Below are positions 21,010 through 30,802 of a DNA stretch of 64,000 bases, piece after piece. Numbering within the stretch: the stretch's first letter is position 1; every line of letters begins with the position of its first letter. Location: contig NZ_DS990134.1 of assembly GCF_000187895.1 (NCBI RefSeq), positions 658,257 through 722,256 of the forward strand, read 5' to 3'. This DNA comes from Phocaeicola plebeius DSM 17135 (GTDB taxonomy: Bacteria; Bacteroidota; Bacteroidia; Bacteroidales; Bacteroidaceae). The notes below the pieces were generated by a model. It made no database searches and was not told where the DNA came from. It worked only from the letters and a program-made list of their open reading frames with translations. The position numbers and the translations under genes were made by a program.

Positions 21010-21846
21010 TTGAAAAAAAATAAGGTAATCGGAATTGTATGTACGGTGGCTTTGCATGTGCTGGTGCTGCTGTTGCTGTTTCTTCTGAAGCTGACCGTTC
21101 CGGCAGAACAGGAGGAAGGCGGTGTGCCCGTTATGCTGGGCAATACGGAACTGGCTGCAGGTGATGCCGACCCTTATACGATGACCGAGGTGGATGTCAT
21201 GCCGTCGGAAGCTCCTTCTTCTGCACCGGAAGCTGCAGCAGAGCCAGAGGTGGAACAGCCCATGATTACGCAGCAGGATGAACCTTCTTTGCAGGTGAAG
21301 AAAGAAAAGCCTAAAACAGAGACGAAGAAGGAGCAACCTAAAAAGACACCGGTAAAGACTGAAACGCAGAAGGTGAACAAGCCAAAGGAGAAAACAGAAG
21401 CAGAGAAACGGGCGGAAGCAGAAAAAGCGGCGGCTCAGGCTGCGGCTAACGCTATTGCCGGGGCATTTGGAAAAGGTTCTCAGATGGGAAGCAAAGGAAA
21501 TGCCACCGGAGCTGGACTGCAGGGTAGTCCTACGGGTAACTCTTCTACGGGAAAAACGAGCGGTGTAGGTGGTTATGGCACATTCGACCTGAATGGGCGA
21601 ACTTTGGGAAGTGGAAAACTTCCTGTACCCGTCTACAATGTGCAGGATGAAGGACGTGTGGTTGTAACTATTGTGGTGAATCCAGCCGGACAGGTCATCA
21701 GTACCAGCATTAACAAACGGACGAACACAGTGAATCCGGCGTTGCGAAGAGCGGCAGAAGAGGCAGCTCGAAAAGCACGCTTTAATGCGGTGGATGGAGT
21801 AAATAATCAGAGTGGTACCATTACGTACTACTTTAAGTTGAAATAA
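21010..21846 (+). CDS. tonB: TonB energy-transducing protein
   Basis: A 278-residue TonB. It has a short cytoplasmic N-terminus (KKNKV), one membrane segment (about residues 7-28, rich in Leu and Val), a long Pro/Lys/Glu-rich periplasmic spacer (about 90-150), a Gly-rich stretch, and a C-terminal TonB domain (VVVTIVVNPAGQVI, ARKARFNAV). The start is TTG at 21010; no ATG lies before the membrane segment, so the non-ATG start looks real. It is last of pdxJ-exbB-exbD-tonB and completes one energising complex. Confidence 0.92.
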   Translation: MKKNKVIGIVCTVALHVLVLLLLFLLKLTVPAEQEEGGVPVMLGNTELAAGDADPYTMTEVDVMPSEAPSSAPEAAAEPEVEQPMITQQDEPSLQVKKEKPKTETKKEQPKKTPVKTETQKVNKPKEKTEAEKRAEAEKAAAQAAANAIAGAFGKGSQMGSKGNATGAGLQGSPTGNSSTGKTSGVGGYGTFDLNGRTLGSGKLPVPVYNVQDEGRVVVTIVVNPAGQVISTSINKRTNTVNPALRRAAEEAARKARFNAVDGVNNQSGTITYYFKLK

Positions 21847-21872
21847 AACTTTTAATTCTAAATAATAGATTT

Positions 21873-22421
21873 ATGAAAGCAGTTTGTATCTTTTTGGCTG
21901 AAGGTTTCGAGGAAATGGAAGCCATGTTTCCGTTGGATGTTATGCGCAGAGGCGGATTGAACGTAAAAACGGTGTCTGTCACTGGAAACAAGACGGTCAT
22001 CAGTTCTCATCAGGTACCCATTGTGGCTGATTTGTTGTTCGAAGAACTGAAGGAGGAAGATGTGGAAATGATTGTGCTTCCTGGTGGACTGCCGGGGGCT
22101 ACTAACCTGGATGCACATGCCGGACTGGACAAACTGATTATGAGCTTTGCAGCTGCCGGAAAACCGTTGGCTGCCATTTGTGCTGCTCCGATGGTATATG
22201 GCAAGCGCGGTTTGCTGAAAGGCAAGAAAGCTACTTGCTATCCGGGCTTCGATAAGTTCCTGGAAGGAGCAGAATATACAGGAAATATGGTAGAAGTAGT
22301 CGACAACTTCATTTTGGGTAAAGGTCCGGGTGCTGCACCTGCCTTTGGCTTTACTATCCTGGAGAAATTTGCAGGAGCAGAAAAAGCACTCGAAGTGAAA
22401 AAAGGAATGTTACTGGCTTAA
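21873..22421 (+). CDS. DJ-1/PfpI-family protein
   Basis: A 182-residue DJ-1/ThiJ/YajL-like protein. The nucleophile-elbow cysteine is Cys103 in [11 protein letters not shown], with EGFEEME (Glu ligand) near the N-terminus and [11 protein letters not shown]. Members are described as deglycases, glyoxalases or oxidative-stress chaperones; which applies cannot be told. It starts 26 nt after tonB and overlaps ispD by 1 nt (TAATG), so it is probably cotranscribed with both. Confidence 0.9.
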   Translation: MKAVCIFLAEGFEEMEAMFPLDVMRRGGLNVKTVSVTGNKTVISSHQVPIVADLLFEELKEEDVEMIVLPGGLPGATNLDAHAGLDKLIMSFAAAGKPLAAICAAPMVYGKRGLLKGKKATCYPGFDKFLEGAEYTGNMVEVVDNFILGKGPGAAPAFGFTILEKFAGAEKALEVKKGMLLA

Positions 22422-23089
22422 TGAAGAAATATGTGATAGTGGTAGCGGGAGGAAAAGGCCTGCGTATGGGGGGAGAGATTCCCAAACAATTCATTCCGGT
22501 CAAAGGAAAACCGGTGTTGATGCGTACGTTGGAGACTTTTCATGCCTGTGACCCGAACATTGAACTGATTGTGGTGCTTCCGGTGGAACAGCGTTCCTAC
22601 TGGGAGCACCTTTGTGCTGAATATGGCTTTACGTTGCCTCACCGTATTGCGGCAGGTGGAGAAACACGTTTTCATTCCGTAAAGAACGGACTGGCACTGG
22701 TGGAAGAAGACGGCGTGGTCGGTGTGCACGACGGGGTACGTCCTTTCGTTTCTGCCGAAGTCATTGCGAATTGTTATGCGCAGGCAGCCACTTTGCAGGC
22801 TGTGGTTCCAGTAACAGATGTAGTGGAAACAGTCCGTCATTTGTTGCCCGAAGGAGGAAGTGAGACTGTATCACGCAATGATTACAAGCTGGTGCAGACT
22901 CCTCAAGTCTTCACTGTGGAATTATTGAAACGGGCCTATGCCCAGGACTACAAGCCCTTCTTTACCGACGATGCTTCAGTGGTGGAAGCATTGGGACAGC
23001 CGGTACATCTGGTTTCCGGTAACCGGGAGAACATCAAACTCACCACGCCCTTTGACTTGAAAGTAGCAGAATCTCTTATCGACGACTAA
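22421..23089 (+). CDS. ispD: 2-C-methyl-D-erythritol 4-phosphate cytidylyltransferase
   Basis: A 222-residue enzyme of the MEP isoprenoid pathway that joins MEP to CMP. It has the nucleotide-binding signature [18 protein letters not shown], the [10 protein letters not shown] motif and VQTPQVF. ATG overlaps the DJ-1 stop by 1 nt and its own stop overlaps the recG start by 1 nt, so translation of the three genes is coupled. The next MEP enzymes in the window are dxr (36697) and, as user of products, menA. Confidence 0.96.
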   Translation: MKKYVIVVAGGKGLRMGGEIPKQFIPVKGKPVLMRTLETFHACDPNIELIVVLPVEQRSYWEHLCAEYGFTLPHRIAAGGETRFHSVKNGLALVEEDGVVGVHDGVRPFVSAEVIANCYAQAATLQAVVPVTDVVETVRHLLPEGGSETVSRNDYKLVQTPQVFTVELLKRAYAQDYKPFFTDDASVVEALGQPVHLVSGNRENIKLTTPFDLKVAESLIDD

Positions 23090-25188
23090 TGTTTGACTTA
23101 TCCACACGCGATGTGAAATATTTGCCAGGAGTAGGGCCGCAGCGGGCGGCCATACTGAATAAGGAATTAAATATCTATTCCTTACGCGACCTGTTGTATT
23201 ATTTCCCATACAAGTATGTGGACCGTAGTCGTCTGTATTATATCCATGAGATAGACGGCAACATGCCTTACATCCAGTTGCGCGGACGGATTCTGAGTTT
23301 TGAAATGTTCGGAGAAGGTCGTCAGCGCCGGCTGGTGGGACATTTTACCGATGGCACGGGAGTGGTGGACTTAGTGTGGTTTCAAGGATTGAAGTATATC
23401 ACCGGAAAATATAAGGCCAACGAAGAATACATTGTATTCGGCAAGCCCACGGTTTTCAACGGACGTATCAATGTGGCCCATCCTGATATTGACCCGGCAC
23501 AGGAACTGACTCTTTCTACCATGGGGCTTCAGCCTTATTACAATACTACGGAAAAGATGAAGCGTACCAGCCTGAATTCTCATGCGCTGGAAAAGCTGAT
23601 GAAAAATCTTTTTCAGGCCTTGCAGAAGGAAAGCTTTGAGGAAACGCTAAGTCCCTCTTTAATCGCGGCACACCAGCTGATGCCCCTGACCGATGCGTTG
23701 TATAATATTCATTTTCCGCAGAATCCGGAACTTCTTCGTAAGGCACAGTATCGTTTGAAATTTGAGGAACTGTTTTACGTACAGCTCAATATTCTCCGTT
23801 ATACCAAAGAACGTCGCAACAAATTCCGTGGACTGGTATTCGAACGGGTGGGTGAGATTTTCAATACCTTTTATGCGCATCACCTGCCTTTCCAGTTGAC
23901 AGGGGCACAGAAACGTGTAATCAAGGAAATGCGCCGTGATATGGGCAGCGGACGACAGATGAACCGTCTGTTGCAAGGCGATGTGGGTAGTGGAAAAACA
24001 TTAGTAGCCCTGATGACCATGCTGATAGCCTTGGATAACGGATTCCAGGCCTGTATGATGGCTCCGACAGAAATTCTTGCCACACAGCATTATGAAACCA
24101 TCCGTCGCTTTCTGAATGGGATGCCCGTGCGGGTGGAGCTGTTGACCGGCAACGTGAAAGGCAAACGTCGTGAAACGATTCTCCGCGACTTATTAACAGG
24201 AGATGTGCATATCCTGATTGGTACGCATGCCGTGATTGAAGACACCGTCAACTTCTCTTCTTTGGGTTTGGTAGTGATTGACGAACAACACCGTTTTGGA
24301 GTAGCCCAGCGGGCCAAGTTGTGGGCTAAGAATACCCGTCCTCCTCATGTACTGGTTATGACGGCCACTCCGATTCCCCGTACGCTGGCCATGACCCTGT
24401 ATGGAGACCTGGATGTATCGGTCATTGATGAGTTGCCTCCCGGCAGAAAGCCTATTCAGACCATTCATCAATTTGACAACCGTCGGAAAAGCATGTACGA
24501 ATTCATGCGGAAACAGATTCAGGAAGGACGTCAGGTATACATCGTGTATCCGTTGATACAGGAGAGCGAAAAGATGGACATCAAGAATCTGGAAGAGGGT
24601 TACATGCACATCTGTGAGGAGTTCCCAGAATACAAGGTCAGCAAGGTGCACGGTAAGATGAAACCGGCCGAGAAAGAGGAAGAAATGCAGCGTTTCTTGG
24701 CTAACGAAACCCAGATTATGGTGGCTACTACCGTGATAGAAGTCGGCGTGAATGTGCCCAATGCCTCGGTGATGGCTATTGAGAATGCCGAACGTTTCGG
24801 ACTTTCCCAGCTCCACCAGTTGCGTGGGCGAGTAGGTCGTGGTGCCGATCAGTCCTATTGTATTTTAGTGACCGGATACAAGTTGACGGAAGAAACTCGT
24901 AAGCGCATTGAAATCATGGTGCAGACCAATGACGGTTTTGAAATTGCCGAAGCTGACCTGAAACTACGTGGTCCCGGCGATTTGGAAGGTACCCAGCAGA
25001 GCGGGGTAGCCTTCGATTTGAAAATTGCTGACATCGCCAAAGACGGCCAGTTGTTGCAGTATGTCCGTGAAATAGCTGAACGCCTGCTGGATGACGACCC
25101 CGAAGGCATGAAACCGGAAAATCAAATTATCTGGCAACAGTTGAAAGAACTTCGTAAGAAAAATGTGAACTGGTCTGTAATATCCTGA
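23089..25188 (+). CDS. recG: ATP-dependent DNA helicase RecG
   Basis: A 699-residue superfamily 2 helicase that regresses stalled replication forks and branch-migrates Holliday junctions. It has the N-terminal wedge/OB domain (about 60-160), Walker A LLQGDVGSGKTLVALM, the DExH box VVIDEQHRFGV, MTATPIPRTLAMTLYGDLD, and the C-terminal helicase motifs (HQLRGRVGRG). Length is normal. No terminator is evident after it; a 22-bp repeat array begins 38 nt downstream. Confidence 0.97.
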   Translation: MFDLSTRDVKYLPGVGPQRAAILNKELNIYSLRDLLYYFPYKYVDRSRLYYIHEIDGNMPYIQLRGRILSFEMFGEGRQRRLVGHFTDGTGVVDLVWFQGLKYITGKYKANEEYIVFGKPTVFNGRINVAHPDIDPAQELTLSTMGLQPYYNTTEKMKRTSLNSHALEKLMKNLFQALQKESFEETLSPSLIAAHQLMPLTDALYNIHFPQNPELLRKAQYRLKFEELFYVQLNILRYTKERRNKFRGLVFERVGEIFNTFYAHHLPFQLTGAQKRVIKEMRRDMGSGRQMNRLLQGDVGSGKTLVALMTMLIALDNGFQACMMAPTEILATQHYETIRRFLNGMPVRVELLTGNVKGKRRETILRDLLTGDVHILIGTHAVIEDTVNFSSLGLVVIDEQHRFGVAQRAKLWAKNTRPPHVLVMTATPIPRTLAMTLYGDLDVSVIDELPPGRKPIQTIHQFDNRRKSMYEFMRKQIQEGRQVYIVYPLIQESEKMDIKNLEEGYMHICEEFPEYKVSKVHGKMKPAEKEEEMQRFLANETQIMVATTVIEVGVNVPNASVMAIENAERFGLSQLHQLRGRVGRGADQSYCILVTGYKLTEETRKRIEIMVQTNDGFEIAEADLKLRGPGDLEGTQQSGVAFDLKIADIAKDGQLLQYVREIAERLLDDDPEGMKPENQIIWQQLKELRKKNVNWSVIS

Positions 25189-25226
25189 CTATTAAGCTTA
25201 TATAATCCTTTTGGATGTAGCCGGAA

Positions 25227-25336
25227 AAACGCAAGTACGTTTGGAGATAAACGCCTTTACGTTTGTATCTAAACGTACTTGTGTTTCAGGTAAAATGTAC
25301 TTACGTTCTGTTTGAAATGTACTTGCGTTTGGGGAA
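25227..25336. repeat. 22-bp phased palindrome array B (five units)
   Basis: Five 16-bp cores of the form AAAYG-N6-YGTTT start at 25227, 25249, 25271, 25293 and 25315, exactly 22 bp apart. The N6 parts are CAAGTA, CCTTTA, TACTTG, TACTTA and TACTTG, so unit 1 carries the reverse complement of units 3 and 5 and could pair with them in a hairpin. Spacers are GGAGAT, GTATCT, CAGGTA and TGTTTG; GTATC is the reverse of the GATAC linker of the other arrays. The array fills the recG-GH35 gap (25189-25495), which has no gene. Confidence 0.8.
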
Positions 25337-25495
25337 GGATATAAAAACTTTTCGTGTATCTTGTTGAAACGGGATAGTAAGGTCGCAAAAAATTACATGT
25401 ATTCCGTAAAAGATTCCATTTTTTCGTGTATTTTGAGGCGGTACTTTTGAATTGGAGATATTGTATCTCATTTTTTACTTTAACTAGGAAAAACA

Positions 25496-27832
25496 ATGAA
25501 TCGATTTACGGGAACAATCATATGTATGATGGCTGGAGTGCTGGCTATGGCACAGCAGGTGTATGAACTGGATATGCCTGTCAAGGAAAAGACAATTTAT
25601 AGTGGGCACCTGAAGCTGGGAGGAAGTAATCCTTCCGGTGAGCGTATTGAGGTAAACAGCTATTATATGTCGGTTGGGGGAAAGCCGGTTATTCCAGTAA
25701 TGGGAGAGTTTCATTATAGCCGTTATCCGGAATGCCAGTGGGAAGAAGAAATCCTGAAAATGAAGGCAGGAGGAGTAACGGTGATTCCTACGTATGTATT
25801 CTGGAGTATCCATGAAGAAAGGGAAGGCGTATTTAATTGGGAAGGGAACCGGAATCTTCGTAAGTTTTTATCATTGTGTCAGAAACATAATATGTGGACG
25901 GTGGTACGAATAGGCCCTTTCTGTCATGGGGAAATACGAAACGGAGGACTTCCCGACTGGTTGTTTGCCAAGCCCTTGGAAATTCGTTCGAACGATGCGA
26001 ACTACCTGAAGTATGTGAAACGCCTTTATGAAGAGATTGGCCGACAGTTGGAAGGATTGTATTATAAAGACGGTGGAACGATTATCGGCACGCAGATAGA
26101 AAATGAACACCAGCATTCAGCGGCTCCTTGGGGAATTACGTATCCGGGCGAACCGAAGGACATGACGTCGGCCACTTATGATGCCAATATTACGATGATA
26201 GGAGTGAGTGTACAGGACAAGAAAATCACGACGGCCGATTTGGGTGACCTGCACATGAAAACACTGAAAAAGATGGCTGAAGAAGCCGGAATCCAGACAC
26301 CTTTGTACACGGCTACCGGATGGGGCAATGCGGCTGTAATCGGAGAGGAAGCCATTCCTGTGACGGCTGCCTATACGTATCCTTTCTGGGCCAAACCGGG
26401 TATGTCTCCTTTTTGCATGTTCAAGGATATTCAGAAGAATCCCGATTATGCACCGGTGCGTTATGACACCGAGAAATATCCTTCCTTCTGTGCAGAAATG
26501 GGAGTCGGCATTCAGATGATTTATACCCGCCGCCCTATTGTCACGGCTAAGGCCGCAGAGGCGTTGATGGTGCGTACGCTGGGGAGCGGTGCCAATGGTA
26601 TCGGGTATTATATGTATCATGGAGGTTCTACTCCAAAAATGGGACCTACGGCCTTTTTCAGCGATGAACCGATGGGAATGCCCAAGATATCATATGATTT
26701 TCAGGCTCCCTTGGGAGAATTTGGTTTGGAGCATGGTTCTTATCGTGCGTTGCGCCTGTTGCATCTGTTCCTGAACGATTTCTCTAGTCAGTTGGCACCG
26801 ATGGAAACGGTACTTCCGAAGGGATATGAACGGATGACTCCGGATAACCGGGAAACGTTGCGATATGCAGCGCGGGTAAGAGGAAAATCGGGTTTCGTGT
26901 TTATGGTGAACTTTCAAGACCACGATACTGCTCGGGTAGACCAGAAAGATTTGTGCTTACGGTTGAAGTTTGCGGATGAGACACTTCGTATTCCTTCGCA
27001 AGGTACGTTTACTCTGCCGAAAGATGAAAGTCTGATTCTGCCGTTTAATTTTCAGATGGAGGATGCCTTGTTGAAGTATGCCACCGCCCAGTTATTGCTG
27101 AAACTGGATGACAAGGGGACAGACCATTACTTTTTCTTTGTGCCGGAAGGTATTCATCCGGAATTTGTGTTTGACAAGACTACGGTAGCCGGAAAACATT
27201 GTTATACTCCGGAAGCAGGCTTAAAAAGTACGTTTACGGTGAAGACATCCGGTGGAAAACGGTTTAAAGTAACCACGCTGACCCGCGAACAGGCTTTGAA
27301 TGCTTGTAAGGTCGACGGTAAGTTGTTGATTACTTCTTCCATGGTGTTGCCGGAAGCAGGAAGAGTACGGTTGCTGAATATGGGAGACCCGGTGTTCCGT
27401 TATGTAGAATATCCTTCGGCAAAAGGCTTTAAGGAACAGATGAAAGAAGTTCCTTCCGTACAGCCCGAATATACCTTCCGTAAGGTTGGAAGCCGTCGGC
27501 TGGCAGTTCGTTTTTCCGGAAAGGAATATCCTCAGGTAAATGATTACTTCTTGCGGCTGGATTATACAGGCGACGTGGCCATGGCTTTCTTGAAGGGTGA
27601 GCTGGTGCTGGATCACTTTTATTATGGAGCCCCCTGGCAGATTAGTCTGAAACGTTTCCAGCAAGAACTGACTGATGAGGAACTGGGTTTTTACATTCGT
27701 CCGTTGCGGAAAAATGCACCTTTCCTGTCTGATTTGCCGGGAGAAGCTGTTCCTGATTTTTCCAAAGGTTCAGTAGTCCGGATCGATTCAGTGCAGGTTG
27801 TTCCGCAATATGTGACTACATTGTCATGGTAA
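25496..27832 (+). CDS. GH35 beta-galactosidase
   Basis: A 778-residue secreted or periplasmic family 35 enzyme expected to remove terminal beta-galactose. It has a signal peptide ending near AMAQQ, the GH35 opening (MGEFHYSRYPECQWEEEILK), RIGPFCHGEIRNGGLPDWL, acid/base Glu204 in IGTQIENEH, and nucleophile Glu334 in FCAEMGVG. C-terminal beta domains follow. It stands alone between recG and a strong terminator and is not in a PUL. The 22-bp array ends about 160 nt upstream of its start. Confidence 0.93.
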   Translation: MNRFTGTIICMMAGVLAMAQQVYELDMPVKEKTIYSGHLKLGGSNPSGERIEVNSYYMSVGGKPVIPVMGEFHYSRYPECQWEEEILKMKAGGVTVIPTYVFWSIHEEREGVFNWEGNRNLRKFLSLCQKHNMWTVVRIGPFCHGEIRNGGLPDWLFAKPLEIRSNDANYLKYVKRLYEEIGRQLEGLYYKDGGTIIGTQIENEHQHSAAPWGITYPGEPKDMTSATYDANITMIGVSVQDKKITTADLGDLHMKTLKKMAEEAGIQTPLYTATGWGNAAVIGEEAIPVTAAYTYPFWAKPGMSPFCMFKDIQKNPDYAPVRYDTEKYPSFCAEMGVGIQMIYTRRPIVTAKAAEALMVRTLGSGANGIGYYMYHGGSTPKMGPTAFFSDEPMGMPKISYDFQAPLGEFGLEHGSYRALRLLHLFLNDFSSQLAPMETVLPKGYERMTPDNRETLRYAARVRGKSGFVFMVNFQDHDTARVDQKDLCLRLKFADETLRIPSQGTFTLPKDESLILPFNFQMEDALLKYATAQLLLKLDDKGTDHYFFFVPEGIHPEFVFDKTTVAGKHCYTPEAGLKSTFTVKTSGGKRFKVTTLTREQALNACKVDGKLLITSSMVLPEAGRVRLLNMGDPVFRYVEYPSAKGFKEQMKEVPSVQPEYTFRKVGSRRLAVRFSGKEYPQVNDYFLRLDYTGDVAMAFLKGELVLDHFYYGAPWQISLKRFQQELTDEELGFYIRPLRKNAPFLSDLPGEAVPDFSKGSVVRIDSVQVVPQYVTTLSW

Positions 27833-27836
27833 AGCG

Positions 27837-27889
27837 AAAAACAGACAGGGCGATACCTGAGAAATAAAGGTATCGCCCTGCCTGTTTTT
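27837..27889. terminator. Rho-independent terminator after GH35
   Basis: ACAGACAGGGCGATACC (27841-27857) pairs with GGTATCGCCCTGCCTGT (27869-27885) with one mismatch, flanked by an A-run on the left and TTTTT on the right. It can serve GH35 on plus and the GNAT gene on minus. Confidence 0.9.
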
Positions 27890-27905
27890 ATAATACTATA
27901 CTCTC

Positions 27906-28388
27906 TTATAGAATCAGTTCATAATCTACTATTCCTAACCACTTCCCGAATTTACGGCCTACTTCCCGGAAATAAGATACCTTTTCAAACCCTAACTTTT
28001 CATGCAAGGCGTAGCTGGCCTCGTTACCTTCCGTGATGCAGGCAATCAGGGCATGCAGTCCGTAGCGGCGGCATTCTTCTATTAAGTGTAGCATCAGTTC
28101 TTTCCCGATACCTTTCCCGGTATGCGAAGGAGCCAGGTAGATGGTGGTCTCTGCACTCTGGTTGTAAGCAGCCTTTTCTTTCCATCCGTGTACGTAGCAG
28201 TAGCCGGCAATCTGTCCTTCTGTTTCGTATACGAAATACGGATATTTTTCACTGATGGCCTGAATGCGTGTCCACATTTCCTCTTCGCTTACCGGTTCCA
28301 GTTCAAAGGTGATGGTAGTGTGGGCGATGTAGTGATTGTAGATGGCAGTGATGGCCGGTGTATCTTCTTTGCGTACCTTTCGAATCAT
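27906..28388 (-). CDS. GNAT-family N-acetyltransferase (PAT/MnaT-like)
   Basis: A 160-residue acetyltransferase using acetyl-CoA. The start MIRKVRKEDTPAITAIYNHY and the block TIYLAPSHTGKGIGKELM (acetyl-CoA-binding Q/RxxGxG/A form) are typical of the phosphinothricin/methionine-derivative acetyltransferase group. The real substrate is uncertain. Its start is 1 nt after the menA stop, so it is coexpressed with menA. Confidence 0.88.
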   Translation of the reverse strand: MIRKVRKEDTPAITAIYNHYIAHTTITFELEPVSEEEMWTRIQAISEKYPYFVYETEGQIAGYCYVHGWKEKAAYNQSAETTIYLAPSHTGKGIGKELMLHLIEECRRYGLHALIACITEGNEASYALHEKLGFEKVSYFREVGRKFGKWLGIVDYELIL

Positions 28389-28389
28389 A

Positions 28390-29280
28390 TTAAAGTATTA
28401 AGCCGAGGGTGAGTAATAATCCAAAAATAAGCATATTGCGGGAGGTTTCTCCCAAGATTCCGTTCAGGGCTTTTCCGCGGTAGATACGGGCCATGTGTTG
28501 GGTGGTCAGGATATGTGGAATCAGGTACAGCTGGGGTAGCAGTACGGCATAGATTTTCCCGATTTCCAGGAAGTAGAAGCAGCACCAGCAGGCCGCCAGT
28601 CCTAACAGAAAGTAAAGAATCAGTCCGGCCTTGGCACCCAAGCGTACTACGATGGTTTTCTTGCCGCTGATAGCATCCTGTTCACGGTCGCGGAAGTTAT
28701 TAATCATCAGCAGGGTGTCGATGATGAGGCCGCAGGCCAGTGAAGCCATGGTAACAGACATGTTCCAGTCGTGCGCCATGACATAGTAGGTACATCCCAC
28801 GGGTACGAAGCCGAAGAAAACAAGTACCAGTAAGTCGCCCCATCCGTGATAAGCCAGCGGATACGGTCCGGCGGTGTAGAGGAAGGCAAAAATCATGCAG
28901 GCAATACCAACTGGAATCATTTCCAGTCCTCCGTAGTAAAGCAGGAAAAGTCCGGTGATTCCTGCTAACAGGGTGGTACAGGCAATTCCGGCTTTCATGG
29001 CCTTGGCGCTGATCCATCCTTGTGCACAGGCGCGTTCCGGTCCCAGCCGGTCTTCGCGGTCGCTGCCTTTCAGAAAATCAAACAAGTCGTTGATAAAGTT
29101 CGCGTCAATTTGCATCAGAAACGCAAACAGAAAGCAAAGCAGGGCAGGCGTTAATTGAAAGTGACCGTAAATAAAGGCCAGCGCACAGCCCAGCATGACG
29201 GGTATGGCAGCACCGGTCAGTGTCTTAGGGCGGGCAGCCAACAACCAGGCTTTTATGGAATTGGTTTTGACGTTTGTCAT
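28390..29280 (-). CDS. menA: 1,4-dihydroxy-2-naphthoate polyprenyltransferase
   Basis: A 296-residue UbiA-family membrane prenyltransferase that attaches the polyprenyl tail in menaquinone synthesis. About eight membrane segments are visible. The two Asp-rich motifs are NDLFDFLKGSDRED and NNFRDREQD. I use the ATG at 29280; the frame is open to 29322, but a minus-strand -7 box at 29309-29317 lies inside that extension. A GNAT gene follows in the same operon. Confidence 0.93.
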   Translation of the reverse strand: MTNVKTNSIKAWLLAARPKTLTGAAIPVMLGCALAFIYGHFQLTPALLCFLFAFLMQIDANFINDLFDFLKGSDREDRLGPERACAQGWISAKAMKAGIACTTLLAGITGLFLLYYGGLEMIPVGIACMIFAFLYTAGPYPLAYHGWGDLLVLVFFGFVPVGCTYYVMAHDWNMSVTMASLACGLIIDTLLMINNFRDREQDAISGKKTIVVRLGAKAGLILYFLLGLAACWCCFYFLEIGKIYAVLLPQLYLIPHILTTQHMARIYRGKALNGILGETSRNMLIFGLLLTLGLIL

Positions 29281-29308
29281 TGTGGATTGATTTTTAGTTT
29301 TTCGTCCG

Positions 29309-29317
29309 GCAAAGTTA
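29309..29317 (-). promoter_or_regulatory. -7 box for menA
   Basis: Minus-strand TAACTTTGC at 29317-29309 is a perfect Bacteroidales -7 box 29 nt before the chosen menA start and supports that start over the one at 29322. Confidence 0.65.
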
Positions 29318-29368
29318 GGCATTTTTTTACGACCTTTGTCACGACCGGATAGTTATATGTATTTTAAA

Positions 29369-30208
29369 ATGATGAAACGATTGAACTTGCTGGCAGGTTA
29401 CCTGGTGGTGCTATGTGTCCTGCTTTCTTCTTGTGCTACGGCTTCTTTTTCCAAATATAAAGGCGTGGGGCGTGTAAAACGTTATGATTTCTACAGTGCC
29501 CAGTTGCCCGATTCTTTTGATGGCTTCCGTGTGGCTTTTGCTTCCGATTTTCATTACGAGAGTCGGTTTACCGCCTGTCGTTTGCCAGGCATGTGCCAGG
29601 CACTTCGTTCGCTGGATGCGGATGTGTTGCTCTTGGGAGGTGACTATCGGGGACGCAACGGAGGAGATGTGACACAACTTTTTCAGGCGCTGAAGACGGT
29701 GGAAACACCCTGCGGAACGTATGCCGTGATGGGAAATCACGAACGCGGGCAGGCTGACTCGCTGGCACGGAAGGCCATGCAGGCAACTGGGGTACATTTA
29801 CTGGAACACGAAGTGGATACCTTGTGGAGAGGAAAGGAATACATTTTACTGTGCGGCATTCGTAATCCGTTTGACTTGAAACGGAACGGGGTATCGCCCA
29901 CTTTGGCATTGCGGGAAGAAGATTTTGTACTAATGTTGGTGCATACACCCGATTATGTGGAGGATGTGAATGTGTCGCACACCGATTTGGCACTGGCCGG
30001 ACATACGCACGGGGGACAAGTCAGTTTGTTCCGCCGATGGACACCGGCGCATTTTTCCAAATACGGCAACCGTTTCCTGACAGGGTTGAAGTATAACAGT
30101 GCGGGTATTCCGGTTATTATTACCAATGGACTGGGTACCTCCCGCAAGGATGTGCGCTTGTTTACACCGAGCGAGGTGGTGCTGGTGGTATTGCACAAAA
30201 AGAAATGA
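29369..30208 (+). CDS. Metallophosphoesterase lipoprotein (YaeI-like)
   Basis: A 279-residue calcineurin-like phosphoesterase anchored as a lipoprotein (lipobox LLSSC). All metal-binding blocks are present: SDFHYES, LLGGDYRG, VMGNHE, LVHTPD and AGHTHGGQ. The C-terminal region (GTSRKDVRLFTPSEVVLVVL) is typical of the YaeI/YkuE group, which acts on phosphodiesters or lipid-linked phosphates; the substrate here is unknown. Starts at 29357, 29369 and 29372 are all in frame; the last two place the signal peptide best. The gene is divergent from menA and its stop abuts that of nadD. Confidence 0.88.
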   Translation: MMKRLNLLAGYLVVLCVLLSSCATASFSKYKGVGRVKRYDFYSAQLPDSFDGFRVAFASDFHYESRFTACRLPGMCQALRSLDADVLLLGGDYRGRNGGDVTQLFQALKTVETPCGTYAVMGNHERGQADSLARKAMQATGVHLLEHEVDTLWRGKEYILLCGIRNPFDLKRNGVSPTLALREEDFVLMLVHTPDYVEDVNVSHTDLALAGHTHGGQVSLFRRWTPAHFSKYGNRFLTGLKYNSAGIPVIITNGLGTSRKDVRLFTPSEVVLVVLHKKK

Positions 30209-30802
30209 TTACCGGTACAATCCTTTTTCCTGAATAATTCTGAATACTTCCGGATGCAGGAAATAGCGCAGGTCTTTTCCTTCCCGGATGCCTTTGCGGA
30301 TAAAGGTTGAACTGATTTCGATGAGGGGAGTTTGTACGACTCTGACATGAGGAGGCAGACTGGTTGTATCCTCCAAGGGATAACCCTGGCGCGGATAGAC
30401 CAGAATGTGATGGCGGCGGATGATTTCTTCGGGCGACCGCCAGCGGTCGAAAGCCTGCCAGTTGTCGGCACCAATAATCAGGTGAAACTCCCGGTCAGGA
30501 TAACACTCGGCCAGTTTATCAAGGGTATGGATAGTGTATGAGGGACGTGGAAGCTGGAACTCAAAGTCGGATGCGCGGAAACGGGGGTATCCTGCCACGG
30601 CAGCTTCTACCATTTTCAGCCGCAGATGGTCGTCGAGCAAAGTTTCGTTCTGTTTAAACGGGTTCTGAGGAGTGACTAAAAACCATACCTCCTCCAGTCC
30701 CCCATATTCACACAGGTAGTTGGCAAGTGCCAGATGGCCTGTATGGATAGGGTTGAAGGAACCTCCGAAAAGTCCGGTTTTTATTTGAGGCTTTTCTTCC
30801 AT
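30209..30802 (-). CDS. nadD: Nicotinate-nucleotide adenylyltransferase
   Basis: A 197-residue enzyme that adenylates nicotinate mononucleotide in NAD synthesis. It has [12 protein letters not shown] (nucleotidyltransferase HxGH), [12 protein letters not shown] and [11 protein letters not shown]. The frame is open to 30922, but homology begins at the ATG at 30802, which I use. This start lies 22 nt inside the preceding small membrane-protein gene, so translation is probably coupled. Operon order is yicC, gmk, small protein, nadD. Confidence 0.95.
   Translation of the reverse strand: MEEKPQIKTGLFGGSFNPIHTGHLALANYLCEYGGLEEVWFLVTPQNPFKQNETLLDDHLRLKMVEAAVAGYPRFRASDFEFQLPRPSYTIHTLDKLAECYPDREFHLIIGADNWQAFDRWRSPEEIIRRHHILVYPRQGYPLEDTTSLPPHVRVVQTPLIEISSTFIRKGIREGKDLRYFLHPEVFRIIQEKGLYR

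Noticed and set aside
25227..25336. CRISPR array
   Set aside because: Units are 22 bp with 6-bp linkers; there are no spacers of about 30 bp and no cas genes in the window.
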